Origin: Neisseria sp.
GTDB lineage: Bacteria; Pseudomonadota; Gammaproteobacteria; Burkholderiales; Neisseriaceae
NCBI RefSeq assembly: GCF_030527965.1
Contig: NZ_JAUMZU010000014.1
Coordinates: 1-64,000, forward strand
DNA length: 64,000 nucleotides
Direction of reading: 5' to 3'
A model generated the notes under the pieces. It was not told the DNA's origin and ran no database searches. It saw nothing but the letters and a program-made list of their open reading frames with translations. A program made the translations under genes and the position numbers. Below, piece after piece: positions 42,799 to 51,860 of this stretch (position 1 is the first letter of the stretch; each line of letters begins with the position of its first letter).

Positions 42799-44364
42799 AT
42801 GAACCAAGACAAAATTCTTATTCTTGATTTCGGTTCGCAAGTGACTCAGCTTATCGCCCGTCGTGTGCGTGAGGCTCATGTGTATTGCGAGCTGCATTCT
42901 TATGACATGCCGTTGGCCGATATCAAAGCGTTTAATCCTAAAGCCATTATCCTTTCAGGCGGCCCCAATTCGGTGTATGCGTCGGATTATCAGGCTGATG
43001 TCGGTATTTTTGATTTGGGCGTTCCGATTCTGGGCATTTGCTACGGTATGCAGTTTATGGCGCACCATCTCGGCGGCGCCGTTTCTCCCGGTGATCAGCG
43101 TGAATTCGGTTATGCGCAGGTGAAAACCATCGATTGCGAGCTGACTCGTGATATTCACGACGGACAGGCCAATACGCTGGACGTTTGGATGAGCCATGGC
43201 GATAAGGTTTCCAAACTGCCGGAAGGTTTTGTGGTGATCGGCGATACGCCGAGCTGCCCGGTAGCCATGATGGAGCATGCCGAAAAGCAATTTTACGGTA
43301 TACAGTTTCATCCGGAAGTAACCCACACGAAACAAGGGCGTGCGTTGTTAAATCGTTTTGTGCTTGATATTGCCGGCGCCAAACCCAGCTGGACCATGCC
43401 TAACTACATCGACGAAGCGGTAAGCAAAATTCGTGAGCAAGTCGGTAGCGACGAAGTGATTCTGGGTTTGTCGGGCGGGGTGGATTCTTCCGTTGCGGCG
43501 GCGCTCATCCATCGTGCGATTGGCGACCAGCTGACTTGCGTGTTTGTCGACCACGGCCTGTTGCGGTTGAATGAAGGCGAGATGGTGATGGATATGTTTG
43601 CCCGTAACTTGGGTGTGAATGTTATTCATGTTAACGCTGCAGCCGATTTTATGGATAAGCTGGCAGGGGTAACTGACCCTGAGCAAAAGCGCAAAATTAT
43701 CGGCGCCGAATTTGTAGAAGTGTTTCAGCGGGAAGCGGGTAAACGGAGCAATGCAAAATGGCTGGCGCAAGGCACGATTTATCCCGATGTAATCGAAAGT
43801 GCCGGTGCCAAAACTAAAAAAGCCCATGCCATCAAGAGCCACCATAATGTCGGCGGCTTGCCTGAAACGTTGAATCTGAAATTGCTCGAGCCGTTGCGCG
43901 ATTTGTTTAAAGACGAAGTGCGCGAATTAGGTGTGGCACTCGGTTTGCCGCGCGAAATGGTTTACCGCCATCCGTTCCCCGGTCCGGGCTTGGGCGTGCG
44001 TATTTTGGGCGAAGTGAAAGCAGAATATGCCGATTTGCTGCGTCGTGCCGATGATATTTTCATTCAGGAATTACGCAATGCCACCGATGAAAACGGCGTT
44101 TCGTGGTATGACCTGACCAGCCAGGCTTTTGCGGTATTTTTGCCGGTGAAGTCGGTGGGTGTTATGGGTGATGGCCGCACTTATGAGTATGTTGCCGCGC
44201 TGCGTGCCGTGGTTACCAGCGATTTTATGACCGCGCACTGGGCGGAGCTGCCTTATTCGCTGTTGGGCAAAGTATCCAACCGCATTATCAACGAAGTGCG
44301 GGGCATCAACCGCGTGGTTTATGATGTGAGCGGCAAACCGCCTGCAACGATTGAGTGGGAATAA
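42799..44364 (+). CDS. guaA: GMP synthase (glutamine-hydrolysing)
   Basis: GuaA converts XMP to GMP. The 521-residue protein joins a class I glutamine amidotransferase domain (catalytic Cys in [15 protein letters not shown] near residue 85; His and Glu in QFHPEVTHT near residue 180) to an ATP pyrophosphatase domain ([19 protein letters not shown] near residue 230) and a C-terminal dimerisation domain ending PATIEWE. The start [14 protein letters not shown] at 42799 is the usual one; the longer open frame only adds the upstream untranslated sequence. It has a bidirectional DUS terminator. Confidence 0.98.
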   Translation: MNQDKILILDFGSQVTQLIARRVREAHVYCELHSYDMPLADIKAFNPKAIILSGGPNSVYASDYQADVGIFDLGVPILGICYGMQFMAHHLGGAVSPGDQREFGYAQVKTIDCELTRDIHDGQANTLDVWMSHGDKVSKLPEGFVVIGDTPSCPVAMMEHAEKQFYGIQFHPEVTHTKQGRALLNRFVLDIAGAKPSWTMPNYIDEAVSKIREQVGSDEVILGLSGGVDSSVAAALIHRAIGDQLTCVFVDHGLLRLNEGEMVMDMFARNLGVNVIHVNAAADFMDKLAGVTDPEQKRKIIGAEFVEVFQREAGKRSNAKWLAQGTIYPDVIESAGAKTKKAHAIKSHHNVGGLPETLNLKLLEPLRDLFKDEVRELGVALGLPREMVYRHPFPGPGLGVRILGEVKAEYADLLRRADDIFIQELRNATDENGVSWYDLTSQAFAVFLPVKSVGVMGDGRTYEYVAALRAVVTSDFMTAHWAELPYSLLGKVSNRIINEVRGINRVVYDVSGKPPATIEWE

Positions 44365-44385
44365 GCCGGCGCTCGCATAAATCTA

Positions 44386-44419
44386 AAATGCCTGTCTGAA
44401 TTTATTCAGACAGGCATTT
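44386..44419. terminator. Bidirectional DUS-pair terminator
   Basis: Fifteen-base arms (44386-44400 and 44405-44419) lie between the convergent guaA and RDD protein genes. Confidence 0.88.
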
Positions 44420-44430
44420 GTTATTACTGC

Positions 44431-44952
44431 TTAGTTGTTTGTTTTATTGTCGCGCAAATCAACTAAACGGGTGCCGGCGAGGAAGTCGTAAAGAAATTGG
44501 CGTTCGGTATTGAGGTAGGCAAAGCCCCACGGCAATATCCACCAGAGGATGGCGGCGATGAAGGTGGTTCGGGGCGGCAGGCCGAGACGGTGGAGCGCGG
44601 CATAGGCCAAAAGCGGAATGAAGATGATGAATACGCAGACCCAGATGAAGCGCAAGCGCAACCGGGAGAGATGGGGGCGCCTGCCTTCAGGGTCGGTCAG
44701 GCCGATGCGCCAAGTGCGCATCGGCAGGGTTTGGCCTTGTTTGAGCCAATTGAGTTTGAAATAAAACCACCAGCCGCCCAGCAGAATCAGGCTGACGGCT
44801 ATTTGGGAAAGCAGGATGGACACGGGATTAAGCAGCAACGAGGCAATGCCGGCTGGTAAACAGAGCACGGCGGTTACGGCGGCGGCAAGCAGACCTTCAT
44901 AGAGCAGGGCGGCGAAGCGACGTTTGAGCGGGGCGGCGGGTAGGGGCGGCAT
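44431..44952 (-). CDS. RDD family membrane protein
   Basis: A 173-residue protein of the RDD family, with the N-terminal arginine-containing segment PLKRRFAALLYEGLLAAAV and four hydrophobic stretches. The C-terminus YDFLAGTRLVDL is characteristic of the family, whose members are small multi-pass proteins, some acting in ion or compatible solute transport, most unassigned. The start is the ATG just 11 bases past the miaA stop; a longer in-frame opening overlaps miaA and is rejected. It is probably co-transcribed with miaA. Confidence 0.85.
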   Translation of the reverse strand: MPPLPAAPLKRRFAALLYEGLLAAAVTAVLCLPAGIASLLLNPVSILLSQIAVSLILLGGWWFYFKLNWLKQGQTLPMRTWRIGLTDPEGRRPHLSRLRLRFIWVCVFIIFIPLLAYAALHRLGLPPRTTFIAAILWWILPWGFAYLNTERQFLYDFLAGTRLVDLRDNKTNN

Positions 44953-44963
44953 GGTTTTACGGA

Positions 44964-45905
44964 TTAAGACGGTTGGGAAAAATGCTGTTCGGCAGTACGG
45001 AGCACGAGCGGCAGCATATCGGTTTGGTAAGGGTCGATGACGGTATCGGCGCAGAGTTTGCGCAGCCAAGTGAGCTGGCGTTTGGCCAACTGGCGGGTGG
45101 CGGCAATACCGCGTTCGACAAAGGTATCGTAATCGCTTCGGCCGGCTAGATAATCCCATGCCTGTCTGTAACCGACGCAACGCATGGCCGGCGTGTCGGG
45201 GTTTAGCGTAGGGTAGGCAGTTTGCAGGGCTTGCACCTCATTAAGAAAGCCCTGCTCAAGCATGGTATGAAAGCGCTTGGCAATCTGGTGATGTAGCTGC
45301 TTGCGGTCGGCCGGAAACAGGGCAACGGTATGCAAATCCAGCGGCATTGAGTAAGCGGCTTGGTCGGCAAAATGTTCGCTCAGGGGTTTGCCGGTAATCA
45401 GCCATACTTCCAGCGCGCGTTCGATACGTTGCGCGTCGGCCGGTTGCAGGCGCAGGGCGGTGGCGGGGTCGGCTTGTTGCAGGCGGCGGTATAGGTGTGC
45501 CAAACCGTATTGCTGCTTTTCGGCTTGCAATTGGGCGCGGATGTTTTCATCGGCTTCGGGTAAGTCATTCAGGCCGTTGGTTAGCGCTTGGTAATACATC
45601 ATGGTGCCGCCGACAATCAGCGGCAGTTTGCCGCGTGCTTGGATTTCGGCGCACAGGCGGGTGCAATCGGTTACAAAATTGGCGGCGCTATAGCTTTGCA
45701 GCGGCGAAATGATGTCGATTAAATGGTGCGGCGCGGCTGCGCGTTCGGTGGCGGAAGGTTTGGCGGTGCCGATATCCATGCCGCGGTAGACCAGCGCGGA
45801 ATCGATGCTGATGATTTCAAGCGGCAGGTATGCGGCCAACTGCAGGGCGAGGCCGGTTTTGCCGCTGGCGGTGGGGCCGAGCAGGGCGATGGCTTTGGGC
45901 TTCAT
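44964..45905 (-). CDS. miaA: tRNA dimethylallyltransferase MiaA
   Basis: MiaA adds the dimethylallyl group to A37 of UNN-reading tRNAs. The 313-residue protein has the P-loop GPTASGKTGLALQLA at residue 10, SIDSALVYRGMDIGTAKP, HHLIDIISPLQSYSAANF, and IVGGTMMYYQALTNGLNDLP, then the C-terminal RQLAKRQLTWLRKL. It lies directly downstream of mutL (25 bases) in the common mutL-miaA order. A near-match to the uptake sequence falls inside it near 45158. Confidence 0.97.
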   Translation of the reverse strand: MKPKAIALLGPTASGKTGLALQLAAYLPLEIISIDSALVYRGMDIGTAKPSATERAAAPHHLIDIISPLQSYSAANFVTDCTRLCAEIQARGKLPLIVGGTMMYYQALTNGLNDLPEADENIRAQLQAEKQQYGLAHLYRRLQQADPATALRLQPADAQRIERALEVWLITGKPLSEHFADQAAYSMPLDLHTVALFPADRKQLHHQIAKRFHTMLEQGFLNEVQALQTAYPTLNPDTPAMRCVGYRQAWDYLAGRSDYDTFVERGIAATRQLAKRQLTWLRKLCADTVIDPYQTDMLPLVLRTAEQHFSQPS

Positions 45906-45930
45906 AAGGTTTTCAGACAGGCATTGTGCA

Positions 45931-47841
45931 TTATTGGCCTCGTAAGAACAGGGCGTCCAGCTCTTTCAGGGTCAGTTTGACCCAAGTGGGGCGGCCGTGG
46001 TTGCATTGGTTGCTGCGCGGGGTGTTTTCCATGTCGCGCAATAAGGCGTTCATTTCGGGCAGAGTCAGCCGGCGGCCGGCGCGGATGGAACCGTGGCAGG
46101 CCATGGTGGAAAGAATCTGATTTTCGCGGGCTTCGATGGCTTGCGAGGAGCCTACCTGGGCAAATTCGCGCAACATGTCGCGGGCGAGTTCGGCAACGTC
46201 GGATTTGCCCAGCATTTGCGGCACGCTGCGCACGGCTATGGTGTTGCCACCCATCGCGGAAAGCACCAGTCCGAAATCGGCCAGTGCGTCGCCGTGGTCG
46301 GCGAGCGCGGCCATTTCTTCGTGGCTGGCGGTAAAGGTTACCGGAATCAGCAGCGATTGCCCGGGCAGTTTGCCGTTTTGTTCGCGCAGGGCTTTCATTT
46401 TTTCGTAGTTCACACGTTCGGCAGCGGCATGCATGTCGATGAGCAACAGGCTGTCTTCGGCTTGGGCAAGGATATAGATGCCGAGCAACTGGGCAATGGC
46501 AAAGCCGAGAGGCGGTAGCTCGGTTGCGGAGGTTTGCCCGGAAAGCCTGTCTGAATCGTTTTCAGGTAGGCTTTCTGCGCTCGGCGAAGATACGCCGAGA
46601 TGGCTTTCCAGCTCGCTCAGTTCGGCATCTGCATCAGGTGTTTTGCGGTAAAGTTCGGCATAGGTTTCCATAGCAGCGCGGCTTTCGCGCAGGCTTAAAT
46701 GCCGTTGTTGCGGGGCACGTGCGGGGGTGTATGAAACCGGTGCGGTTTTGGTGCCGGCCGGTTCGGGTGCGGGCCGAGGGCGCTCTTGCTGCGGTATTTC
46801 CAGCATGTCGTGCAGAATATGGCCTGCATTGGCAACGCTTTCGGTTTGGTCGGCACGGGTGGCGGCCAAGGTTTTGTTGAGCGTGTGGAAGATGAGCTGA
46901 TGTATGGCCTGACTGTCTCGGAAGCGGACTTCGGTTTTGGTGGGGTGGACGTTGACGTCGACCATTTCTGGCGGCAAATCGAGAAACAGTACGAATGCGG
47001 GGGTAAGCGCGTTATGCAATACGTCGCGATAGGCTTGTTTGACGGCATGGAGCATAACTTTGTCGCGCACGAAGCGGCGGTTGACGAAACAATATTGTTT
47101 GTCGGCTTTGCCTTTGGCGAAGGTCGGCTTTGCAATTATGCCGTGCAGGCGGACGAGGCCTTCTCCGCTGTCGACGGACAAGGCGGCCGCTTGGAAATCT
47201 TCGCCTAAAATGGCGCCCACGCGCTCCGGCATGCTTTGCGGTGGCAGCTTGAAAATGGTTTTGCCATTGTGTTTTAAGGTAAAACCGGTTTCCGGATAAG
47301 CCAGCGCCAGCCGTTCGACTGCGTTGGCGCAATGGGCGTATTCTGTGTTTTCCGATTTGAGAAATTTGCGGCGGGCGGGCGTGTTGAAAAACAAATCGGC
47401 CACTTCGACCGTGGTACCGACCGGATGGGCGGCTGCGCCGCTGCGTTCCAGCTTGCCGTCGACGGCACGGATTTCGGCGGCATGGGCGGCTTCGGCCTGA
47501 CGGCTGGTCAGGGTGAGGCGGGAAACGGATGCGATGCTGGCCAGCCCTTCGCCGCGAAAACCCATGCTGGCAACGTGTTCCAAATCGTTTAACGTGGCGA
47601 TTTTGCTGGTGGCATGACGGTGCAGCGCGAGCTGGATGTCGTCGGCGTGGATGCCGCTGCCGTTGTCGGTAACGCGAATCAGCCTGATGCCGCCGGCAGC
47701 CAGCTCGACTTGAATGTCGGTGGCGCCTGCGTCTATGCTGTTTTCAATGATTTCTTTGAGTGCGTTGGCCGGTCGTTCCACCACTTCGCCGGCGGCGATT
47801 TGGTTGATAAGGTGGTCGGGCAGGGCGGCGATGCGTTTCAT
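45931..47841 (-). CDS. mutL: DNA mismatch repair protein MutL
   Basis: MutL couples mismatch recognition by MutS to strand incision. The 636-residue protein has the GHKL ATPase domain: IAAGEVVERPANALKEIIENSIDAGATDI, DNGSGIHADD, and GFRGEGLASIASVSRLTL in residues 15-110. The transducer domain has DVNVHPTKTEVRF near residue 300. A low-complexity linker (about residues 345-440) and a C-terminal dimerisation domain follow. The C-terminal domain lacks an obvious DQHA-x2-E-x4-E endonuclease motif (it reads LLIDMHAAAERVNYEKM), as in organisms whose nicking is done elsewhere or is unresolved; this deserves care. An inverted uptake-sequence pair lies in the linker. Confidence 0.96.
   Translation of the reverse strand: MKRIAALPDHLINQIAAGEVVERPANALKEIIENSIDAGATDIQVELAAGGIRLIRVTDNGSGIHADDIQLALHRHATSKIATLNDLEHVASMGFRGEGLASIASVSRLTLTSRQAEAAHAAEIRAVDGKLERSGAAAHPVGTTVEVADLFFNTPARRKFLKSENTEYAHCANAVERLALAYPETGFTLKHNGKTIFKLPPQSMPERVGAILGEDFQAAALSVDSGEGLVRLHGIIAKPTFAKGKADKQYCFVNRRFVRDKVMLHAVKQAYRDVLHNALTPAFVLFLDLPPEMVDVNVHPTKTEVRFRDSQAIHQLIFHTLNKTLAATRADQTESVANAGHILHDMLEIPQQERPRPAPEPAGTKTAPVSYTPARAPQQRHLSLRESRAAMETYAELYRKTPDADAELSELESHLGVSSPSAESLPENDSDRLSGQTSATELPPLGFAIAQLLGIYILAQAEDSLLLIDMHAAAERVNYEKMKALREQNGKLPGQSLLIPVTFTASHEEMAALADHGDALADFGLVLSAMGGNTIAVRSVPQMLGKSDVAELARDMLREFAQVGSSQAIEARENQILSTMACHGSIRAGRRLTLPEMNALLRDMENTPRSNQCNHGRPTWVKLTLKELDALFLRGQ
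46541..46575. repeat. Inverted DUS pair in the mutL linker
   Basis: A full uptake sequence (within 46541-46555) faces a copy with one mismatch (46561-46575), inside the coding region for the flexible linker of MutL. Translated residues include ESLPENDSDRLSG. Confidence 0.85.
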
Positions 47842-47984
47842 GGGCTTGCGGGCTCGGGCGGTTTTCAGACAGGCATGATTATAGACCTTTATCGTTGCTT
47901 TGGCTTGGGGCAGCAGACGGGCGTATTCACACGGTGCCTCGGCTCGACCTATAATGCGTTTTTATTTTAACAGCGGAACCAGCG

Positions 47985-48278
47985 ATGAATCATCAGTTGC
48001 TCGGGTTGTATTTTCTGCCGGCCGGCGTGTTTTTAATGTGTGCAGCGGCTTTGTGGCAGATGTATGTGGTGGTGTCGGAAATTTATACGTTGAACCGTTT
48101 TACCAGTGATAAGCAGCGGCTCGGCGCGGCATTGGCGATGTTTTTCAGCTTTTCTTTGGCGATTTATTTTTTGTGTCCCAACGCGCGTAAAAAAGGGCTG
48201 GTGTTTTTGCTGTTGGGTTTGGTTGGCGCCGTGCTGTATCTCTTGGCCAGACTATGGTTGCCGTGGAAAAACGGTTGA
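47985..48278 (+). CDS. Hypothetical small membrane protein
   Basis: A 97-residue protein with three hydrophobic segments (about residues 7-32, 50-66 and 70-90) and a short charged loop containing SDKQRLG. I do not recognise it. It is divergent from mutL and separated from it by a gap with one uptake sequence (47864-47876). A DUS pair follows the stop. It appears to be a single-gene unit with no further clues to function. Confidence 0.72.
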   Translation: MNHQLLGLYFLPAGVFLMCAAALWQMYVVVSEIYTLNRFTSDKQRLGAALAMFFSFSLAIYFLCPNARKKGLVFLLLGLVGAVLYLLARLWLPWKNG

Positions 48279-48295
48279 AATGATTTGGTAAAAGT

Positions 48296-48329
48296 CATGC
48301 CTGTCTGAAAGAGGTTTCAGACAGGCATG
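48296..48329 (+). terminator. DUS-pair terminator
   Basis: Fifteen-base arms (48296-48310 and 48315-48329) after the 97-residue membrane protein gene separate it from the YqjD-like operon. Confidence 0.85.
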
Positions 48330-48342
48330 GCTGATTTTTTAC

Positions 48343-48370
48343 TTGAAATATCTGCAAACGGGTTTATATT
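48343..48370 (+). promoter_or_regulatory. Promoter of the YqjD-like operon
   Basis: TTGAAA (48343-48348) and TATATT (48365-48370) are separated by 16 bases. The predicted leader then contains a small hairpin, GCCTGC paired with GCAGGC (48380-48396), just before a strong AAGGAAAGG ribosome site. Confidence 0.55.
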
Positions 48371-48420
48371 GTTAGCACGGCCTGCCTTTTGCAGGCAATA
48401 TACTAAGGAAAGGAAAAACA

Positions 48421-48732
48421 ATGAAACGCAAATATGAATCCCAAAAAGAAGCCCTGTTGCAGGAAATCCGTTCGGTTTTGAACGATGCCGAGGCGCTTTA
48501 TGATCAAGGCGTGGAGCGCGGCGCAGAAGAAACCAAGGCGTTGAAAGAAAAGCTGCAAAACAAACTTGAGCGCGCGCAAAGCCGATTGAGTGATTTTGAA
48601 GAACGTGCTTATCAGGAAGCCCGTTATCGTGCCAACCAAGTTGACGATTACGTTAATGAAAAACCTTATTATGCGATTGGTTTCGCTGCATTGGCAGGCT
48701 TGGTGGCGGGTATTTTGCTGAACCGTCGTTAA
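48421..48732 (+). CDS. DUF883/ElaB-YqjD family ribosome-associated membrane protein
   Basis: The 103-residue protein has a long charged helical N-terminal part (residues 1-75, rich in Glu, Lys and Arg) and a C-terminal hydrophobic anchor with the family glycine pattern YYAIGFAALAGLVAGILLNRR. ElaB and YqjD of E. coli are tail-anchored proteins that tether inactive ribosomes to the inner membrane in stationary phase; that role is family knowledge. It heads a three-gene series with a YqjE-like gene and a third small gene. The promoter and strong ribosome site suggest high expression. Confidence 0.88.
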   Translation: MKRKYESQKEALLQEIRSVLNDAEALYDQGVERGAEETKALKEKLQNKLERAQSRLSDFEERAYQEARYRANQVDDYVNEKPYYAIGFAALAGLVAGILLNRR

Positions 48733-48851
48733 ACGGGAGGGAGCGCTGCCAAGGTTCGAAAAGTTTGATCGGAACTTTGCGGCGTTTCTTTTCATCCAAA
48801 CCGTCGCCGATTTTGCCGGCGGTTTTCCGTTTTGTCTGAAAGGTTCGGCCT

Positions 48852-49253
48852 ATGGGCATCAAACAAGAAATTACCGGGTTTAAGAATATCATAACGCAGG
48901 GCGCAGATTTGCTATTGCTGCGCCTGCGCATTCTGCATCTTGACGTGGGCACTCAGGCGGCAGGGCTGCTGAAAATTTTGGCTCTGATGGCCGTTGCCGC
49001 CATATTCTGCCTGATTGCGTTGGTTGCCGTGTTGTTTGGGTTGAATACCATACTGTCGCCGGTTGCCAAAATCTGGGTGTTCTTCGGCACCGCCGTTTTC
49101 ATGGCCTTAGCGGCCGTTTGCCTGCTTTGGCAGATTCCGCGCGTTTGGCGCATAGGCAGCAAAGGCGTAGGCCAAACTTTGCAAGATATGCGGGAGGATT
49201 TGGCGCATTTAAGCGGAAAAGCCCGACAAAATAAAGGAGAGGAACATGTCTAG
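48852..49253 (+). CDS. Phage holin/YqjE family membrane protein
   Basis: The 133-residue protein has two adjacent hydrophobic segments (about residues 43-66 and 76-97) flanked by charged helices, matching the YqjE (putative actinobacterial holin-X/holin superfamily III) arrangement. In E. coli yqjD, yqjE and yqjK form one stress-induced operon; the same order here supports the call. The ending GEEHV overlaps the next start by 8 bases. The function is unknown, and despite the family name there is no sign of a phage. Confidence 0.82.
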   Translation: MGIKQEITGFKNIITQGADLLLLRLRILHLDVGTQAAGLLKILALMAVAAIFCLIALVAVLFGLNTILSPVAKIWVFFGTAVFMALAAVCLLWQIPRVWRIGSKGVGQTLQDMREDLAHLSGKARQNKGEEHV

Positions 49254-49512
49254 CCGAGAATCGGCCGAAGCACGAGAACTTCTGCTGCTGCAATGCAAAC
49301 TGGCCCGTTTGAAAATAGACTTGGAAAGACGCAAGCTGGCGCAGCGGCGCAAGCAAGAATCGGATAATCCGGTTGCCCATCTTCTCGAACTTACCGATAG
49401 ATTGCCGAACCGCTCTTTATGGAAAACCGTGCTTTTACCCGCCCAATGGAAACACCGTGCGTTTTGGGGCGCGGCTTTGCTGATTTTTGAATACTGGCGC
49501 AAGCGACGCTGA
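49246..49512 (+). CDS. YqjK-like hypothetical protein
   Basis: An 88-residue highly charged protein, helical in the first 45 residues (SAEARELLLLQCKLARLKIDLERRKLAQRRK) with basic residues and a short hydrophobic segment near residues 70-82. Its ATG lies 8 bases inside the preceding YqjE-like gene, so it is translationally coupled to it. Position and composition resemble YqjK of the E. coli yqjDEK operon, but sequence similarity is weak, so the name is only a context call. The bidirectional hairpin at 49537-49570 ends the operon. Confidence 0.72.
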   Translation: MSSRESAEARELLLLQCKLARLKIDLERRKLAQRRKQESDNPVAHLLELTDRLPNRSLWKTVLLPAQWKHRAFWGAALLIFEYWRKRR

Positions 49513-49536
49513 AGCATGTTTATTGTGCTTAACTAA

Positions 49537-49570
49537 AAAAGCCTGTCTGAAAATGTTCAGACAGGCTTTT
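49537..49570. terminator. Bidirectional DUS-pair terminator
   Basis: Fifteen-base arms (49537-49551 and 49556-49570) with A and T flanks lie between the YqjK-like gene and the convergent dedA-like gene. Confidence 0.9.
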
Positions 49571-49587
49571 GGGGTTAGGCGGCAGGA

Positions 49588-50229
49588 CTAAGCTTTTTTA
49601 GCAGCGTATTTTGCACGGATGATTTCGATAACGGCCGGCAGAATGGAAATGACGATAATGGCGCCGAGTACCAAACCCAGATTGTTTTTAACAGCCGGAA
49701 TATTAGCGAAGAAATAACCTGCATAAGAAAATAAAACAACCCACAATACGCCGCCGATGATGTTGTAACGGATAAATTTGCCGTAAGTCATGTGCGCCAT
49801 TCCGGCCACGAAAGGAGCGAAAGTGCGCACAATCGGCACGAAGCGGGCAATGATAATGGTTTTACCGCCGTATTTTTCATAAAACGCATGGGTTTTATCC
49901 AGATAGGCACGTTTGAAAATTTTGGAATCTGGGTTGGAAAACAGCTTTTCACCGAAATATTTGCCAATCATAAAATTGGCCGCATCGCCTAAAATCGCAG
50001 CGGCCAGCAGCAGCAGCACCATCAGGTGGATGTTCATTTCGCCTAGTGCGGCAATTCCGCCGGCGGCAAACAATAAAGAATCGCCCGGCAGAAAAGGCGT
50101 TACCACCAGACCGGTTTCGCAGAAGATAATCAGAAAAAGAATCGCATAAATCCACGGGCCGTAATTTGCAGACAAGTCTTGCAAATGCTGGTCGATGTGC
50201 AGGATAAAATCAATAACGGTGGCAATCAC
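49588..50229 (-). CDS. DedA family membrane protein
   Basis: DedA proteins are inner-membrane transporters, several now shown to flip undecaprenyl phosphate or phospholipids. The 213-residue protein has the family signatures [19 protein letters not shown] near residue 45, the acidic and basic residues in [17 protein letters not shown], and [19 protein letters not shown] near residue 140. I propose a GTG start at 50229, preceded by an AGAGAA ribosome-like site; the open frame upstream is AT-rich and unlike the family. It is convergent with the YqjD-like operon and divergent from hda. Confidence 0.92.
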   Translation of the reverse strand: MIATVIDFILHIDQHLQDLSANYGPWIYAILFLIIFCETGLVVTPFLPGDSLLFAAGGIAALGEMNIHLMVLLLLAAAILGDAANFMIGKYFGEKLFSNPDSKIFKRAYLDKTHAFYEKYGGKTIIIARFVPIVRTFAPFVAGMAHMTYGKFIRYNIIGGVLWVVLFSYAGYFFANIPAVKNNLGLVLGAIIVISILPAVIEIIRAKYAAKKA

Positions 50230-50391
50230 TATATATATTCTCTTGAAAACGTTTATTAAAATTGATAAAAGAGCGCATTGTAAGTTCAAATCGGCCGCTT
50301 TGCCAAATCTTCCCGATAAACGCGGGCGCTTGCGGCTATTCGTTGAAACAACGTACAATTCCGTGTCATTTCACCATTTTCGGGTCGCAGC

Positions 50392-51060
50392 GTGAACCAG
50401 CTTATTTTTGATTTTGCCAGCCATGAATACCCCGGGTTCGACGAGTTTCTGGGTGTTGCCAATAGCGAGCTGGTTCATGTGCTGAAAGAGCAGGAAAACC
50501 AGTTTCTTTACGTTTGGGGCAGCGAAGGCTCGGGCAAAAGCCATTTGTTGCGCGCTTGGGCCGACAAAGCCGCCCGAAGCGGTGCCCGCGCCCTTTATAT
50601 TGACGCGCGCAAACAGCCTCTAACGCAAACCGCTTATGAAGCGGATTATCTTGCGGTAGACCAAATCGAATGTCTTGATGCTGAAGAGCAGTCGCTGTTG
50701 TTTGCCATATTCAACCAATATCGCAACAGCAAGCAGGGTAGTTTGTTGCTGAGTGCCGATGTGAAACCGCAGCATTTGTGCATACGCGAAGATTTACGCA
50801 CCCGCATGGCCTACTGCTTGGTTTATGAAGTGAAACCTTTGAGCGACGAAGAGAAAATCAGCGCGCTCACCAGCATCGCACGCACGCGCCGCATTCCTGT
50901 CGACTCTGCCGTATTCCATTATCTGCTGCTGCATTGGAAGCGGGATTTGGGCAGTCTGATGAACATGCTGGATGCGTTAGATCATTATTCCCTCACCATG
51001 AAAAAGCGGATTACCGTGCCGCTTTTGCGCCAACTTTTACAACAACAGGAAACCGAATGA
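50392..51060 (+). CDS. hda: DnaA regulatory inactivator Hda
   Basis: Hda with the DNA sliding clamp stimulates DnaA-ATP hydrolysis after initiation. The 222-residue protein resembles the AAA+ domain of DnaA without its DNA-binding domain: N-terminal clamp-binding motif QLIFDF (residues 3-8), Walker A WGSEGSGKSHLLRA, LAVDQIECLDAEEQSLLFAIFNQ, and an arginine-containing lid with DLRTRMAYCLVYEVKPL. It starts with GTG, and a TACAAT lies about 40 bases upstream. Its stop overlaps the HAD gene start by 4 bases (ATGA), implying coupled translation. Confidence 0.93.
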   Translation: MNQLIFDFASHEYPGFDEFLGVANSELVHVLKEQENQFLYVWGSEGSGKSHLLRAWADKAARSGARALYIDARKQPLTQTAYEADYLAVDQIECLDAEEQSLLFAIFNQYRNSKQGSLLLSADVKPQHLCIREDLRTRMAYCLVYEVKPLSDEEKISALTSIARTRRIPVDSAVFHYLLLHWKRDLGSLMNMLDALDHYSLTMKKRITVPLLRQLLQQQETE

Positions 51061-51725
51061 AAAACCTTGCCATTTTTGATTTAGACAATACGCTGATTAA
51101 TACCGATTCCGATCATTCTTGGCCGCAATATCTGATTAAAAAAGGCGTGGTGGATGAAGAAAAGACGAAAAAGCAGAATGACAAGTTTTACCATGATTAT
51201 CAAAACGGCTGCCTGAATATCGATGAATTTTTAAAATTCCATCTCGAGCCGTTAAGCCGGTTTGGCATGGATGAATTGGCGCAGATGCACCGAGAATTTG
51301 TAGCGGAATTTATCGCGCCGCATATTTCTATGATGGCCAAAATGCTGGTGCAGAGCCACCGCAATGCAGGCGATGAGCTACTGGTTATTTCCTCTACCAA
51401 TGAGTTCATCATTACCCCGATTTGCCACCTTTTTGGCATTAACAATATCATCGGTACGCAATTGGAAATCGGTGCCGATGGCCGTTATACGGGAAATTAT
51501 GTCGGTACGCCGAGTTTGAAGGAAGGCAAAATCACCCGTTTGAACGAATGGCTGGCTGCGCGCGGCGAAACCTTGGCAAGCTACGGTAAAACTTATTTTT
51601 ACAGCGATTCTAAAAACGATTTGCCCCTGTTGCGTATTGTGAGCGATCCTGTGGCGGTTAATCCTGATGAAACTTTGGTTAAAGAAGCGGCAGAAAAAGG
51701 TTGGCCGATTTTGAACTTCAAATAA
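51057..51725 (+). CDS. HAD-superfamily IB phosphatase
   Basis: A 222-residue haloacid dehalogenase hydrolase of the phosphoserine phosphatase-like IB subfamily. Motif I is FDLDNTLINTDS (nucleophile Asp9), motif II lies in LLVISSTNEF (Ser/Thr), the motif III lysine in LKEGKITRLNEW and motif IV in YFYSDSKNDLPLL. The cap domain is helical. The substrate is not predictable from sequence. The 4-base overlap with hda matches the pairing seen in many beta- and gammaproteobacteria, though no functional link is known to me. Confidence 0.9.
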   Translation: MKNLAIFDLDNTLINTDSDHSWPQYLIKKGVVDEEKTKKQNDKFYHDYQNGCLNIDEFLKFHLEPLSRFGMDELAQMHREFVAEFIAPHISMMAKMLVQSHRNAGDELLVISSTNEFIITPICHLFGINNIIGTQLEIGADGRYTGNYVGTPSLKEGKITRLNEWLAARGETLASYGKTYFYSDSKNDLPLLRIVSDPVAVNPDETLVKEAAEKGWPILNFK

Positions 51726-51860
51726 TCAGGCCGCAACAGGCTTCTGCATCGCATCTGCCGGCTGACTGATTTGCGCGCTGTTGGGTGTTTTGTTTGGGTG
51801 GCAAAGTTTGGCTATACTCTCTCTAAATTCGGAAAATCAAACCTGAGGCCTGTCTGAAAA

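Noticed and set aside
48852..49253. Prophage remnant suggested by holin-like family name
   Set aside because: The neighbours are yqjD- and yqjK-like genes and no other phage gene is present.
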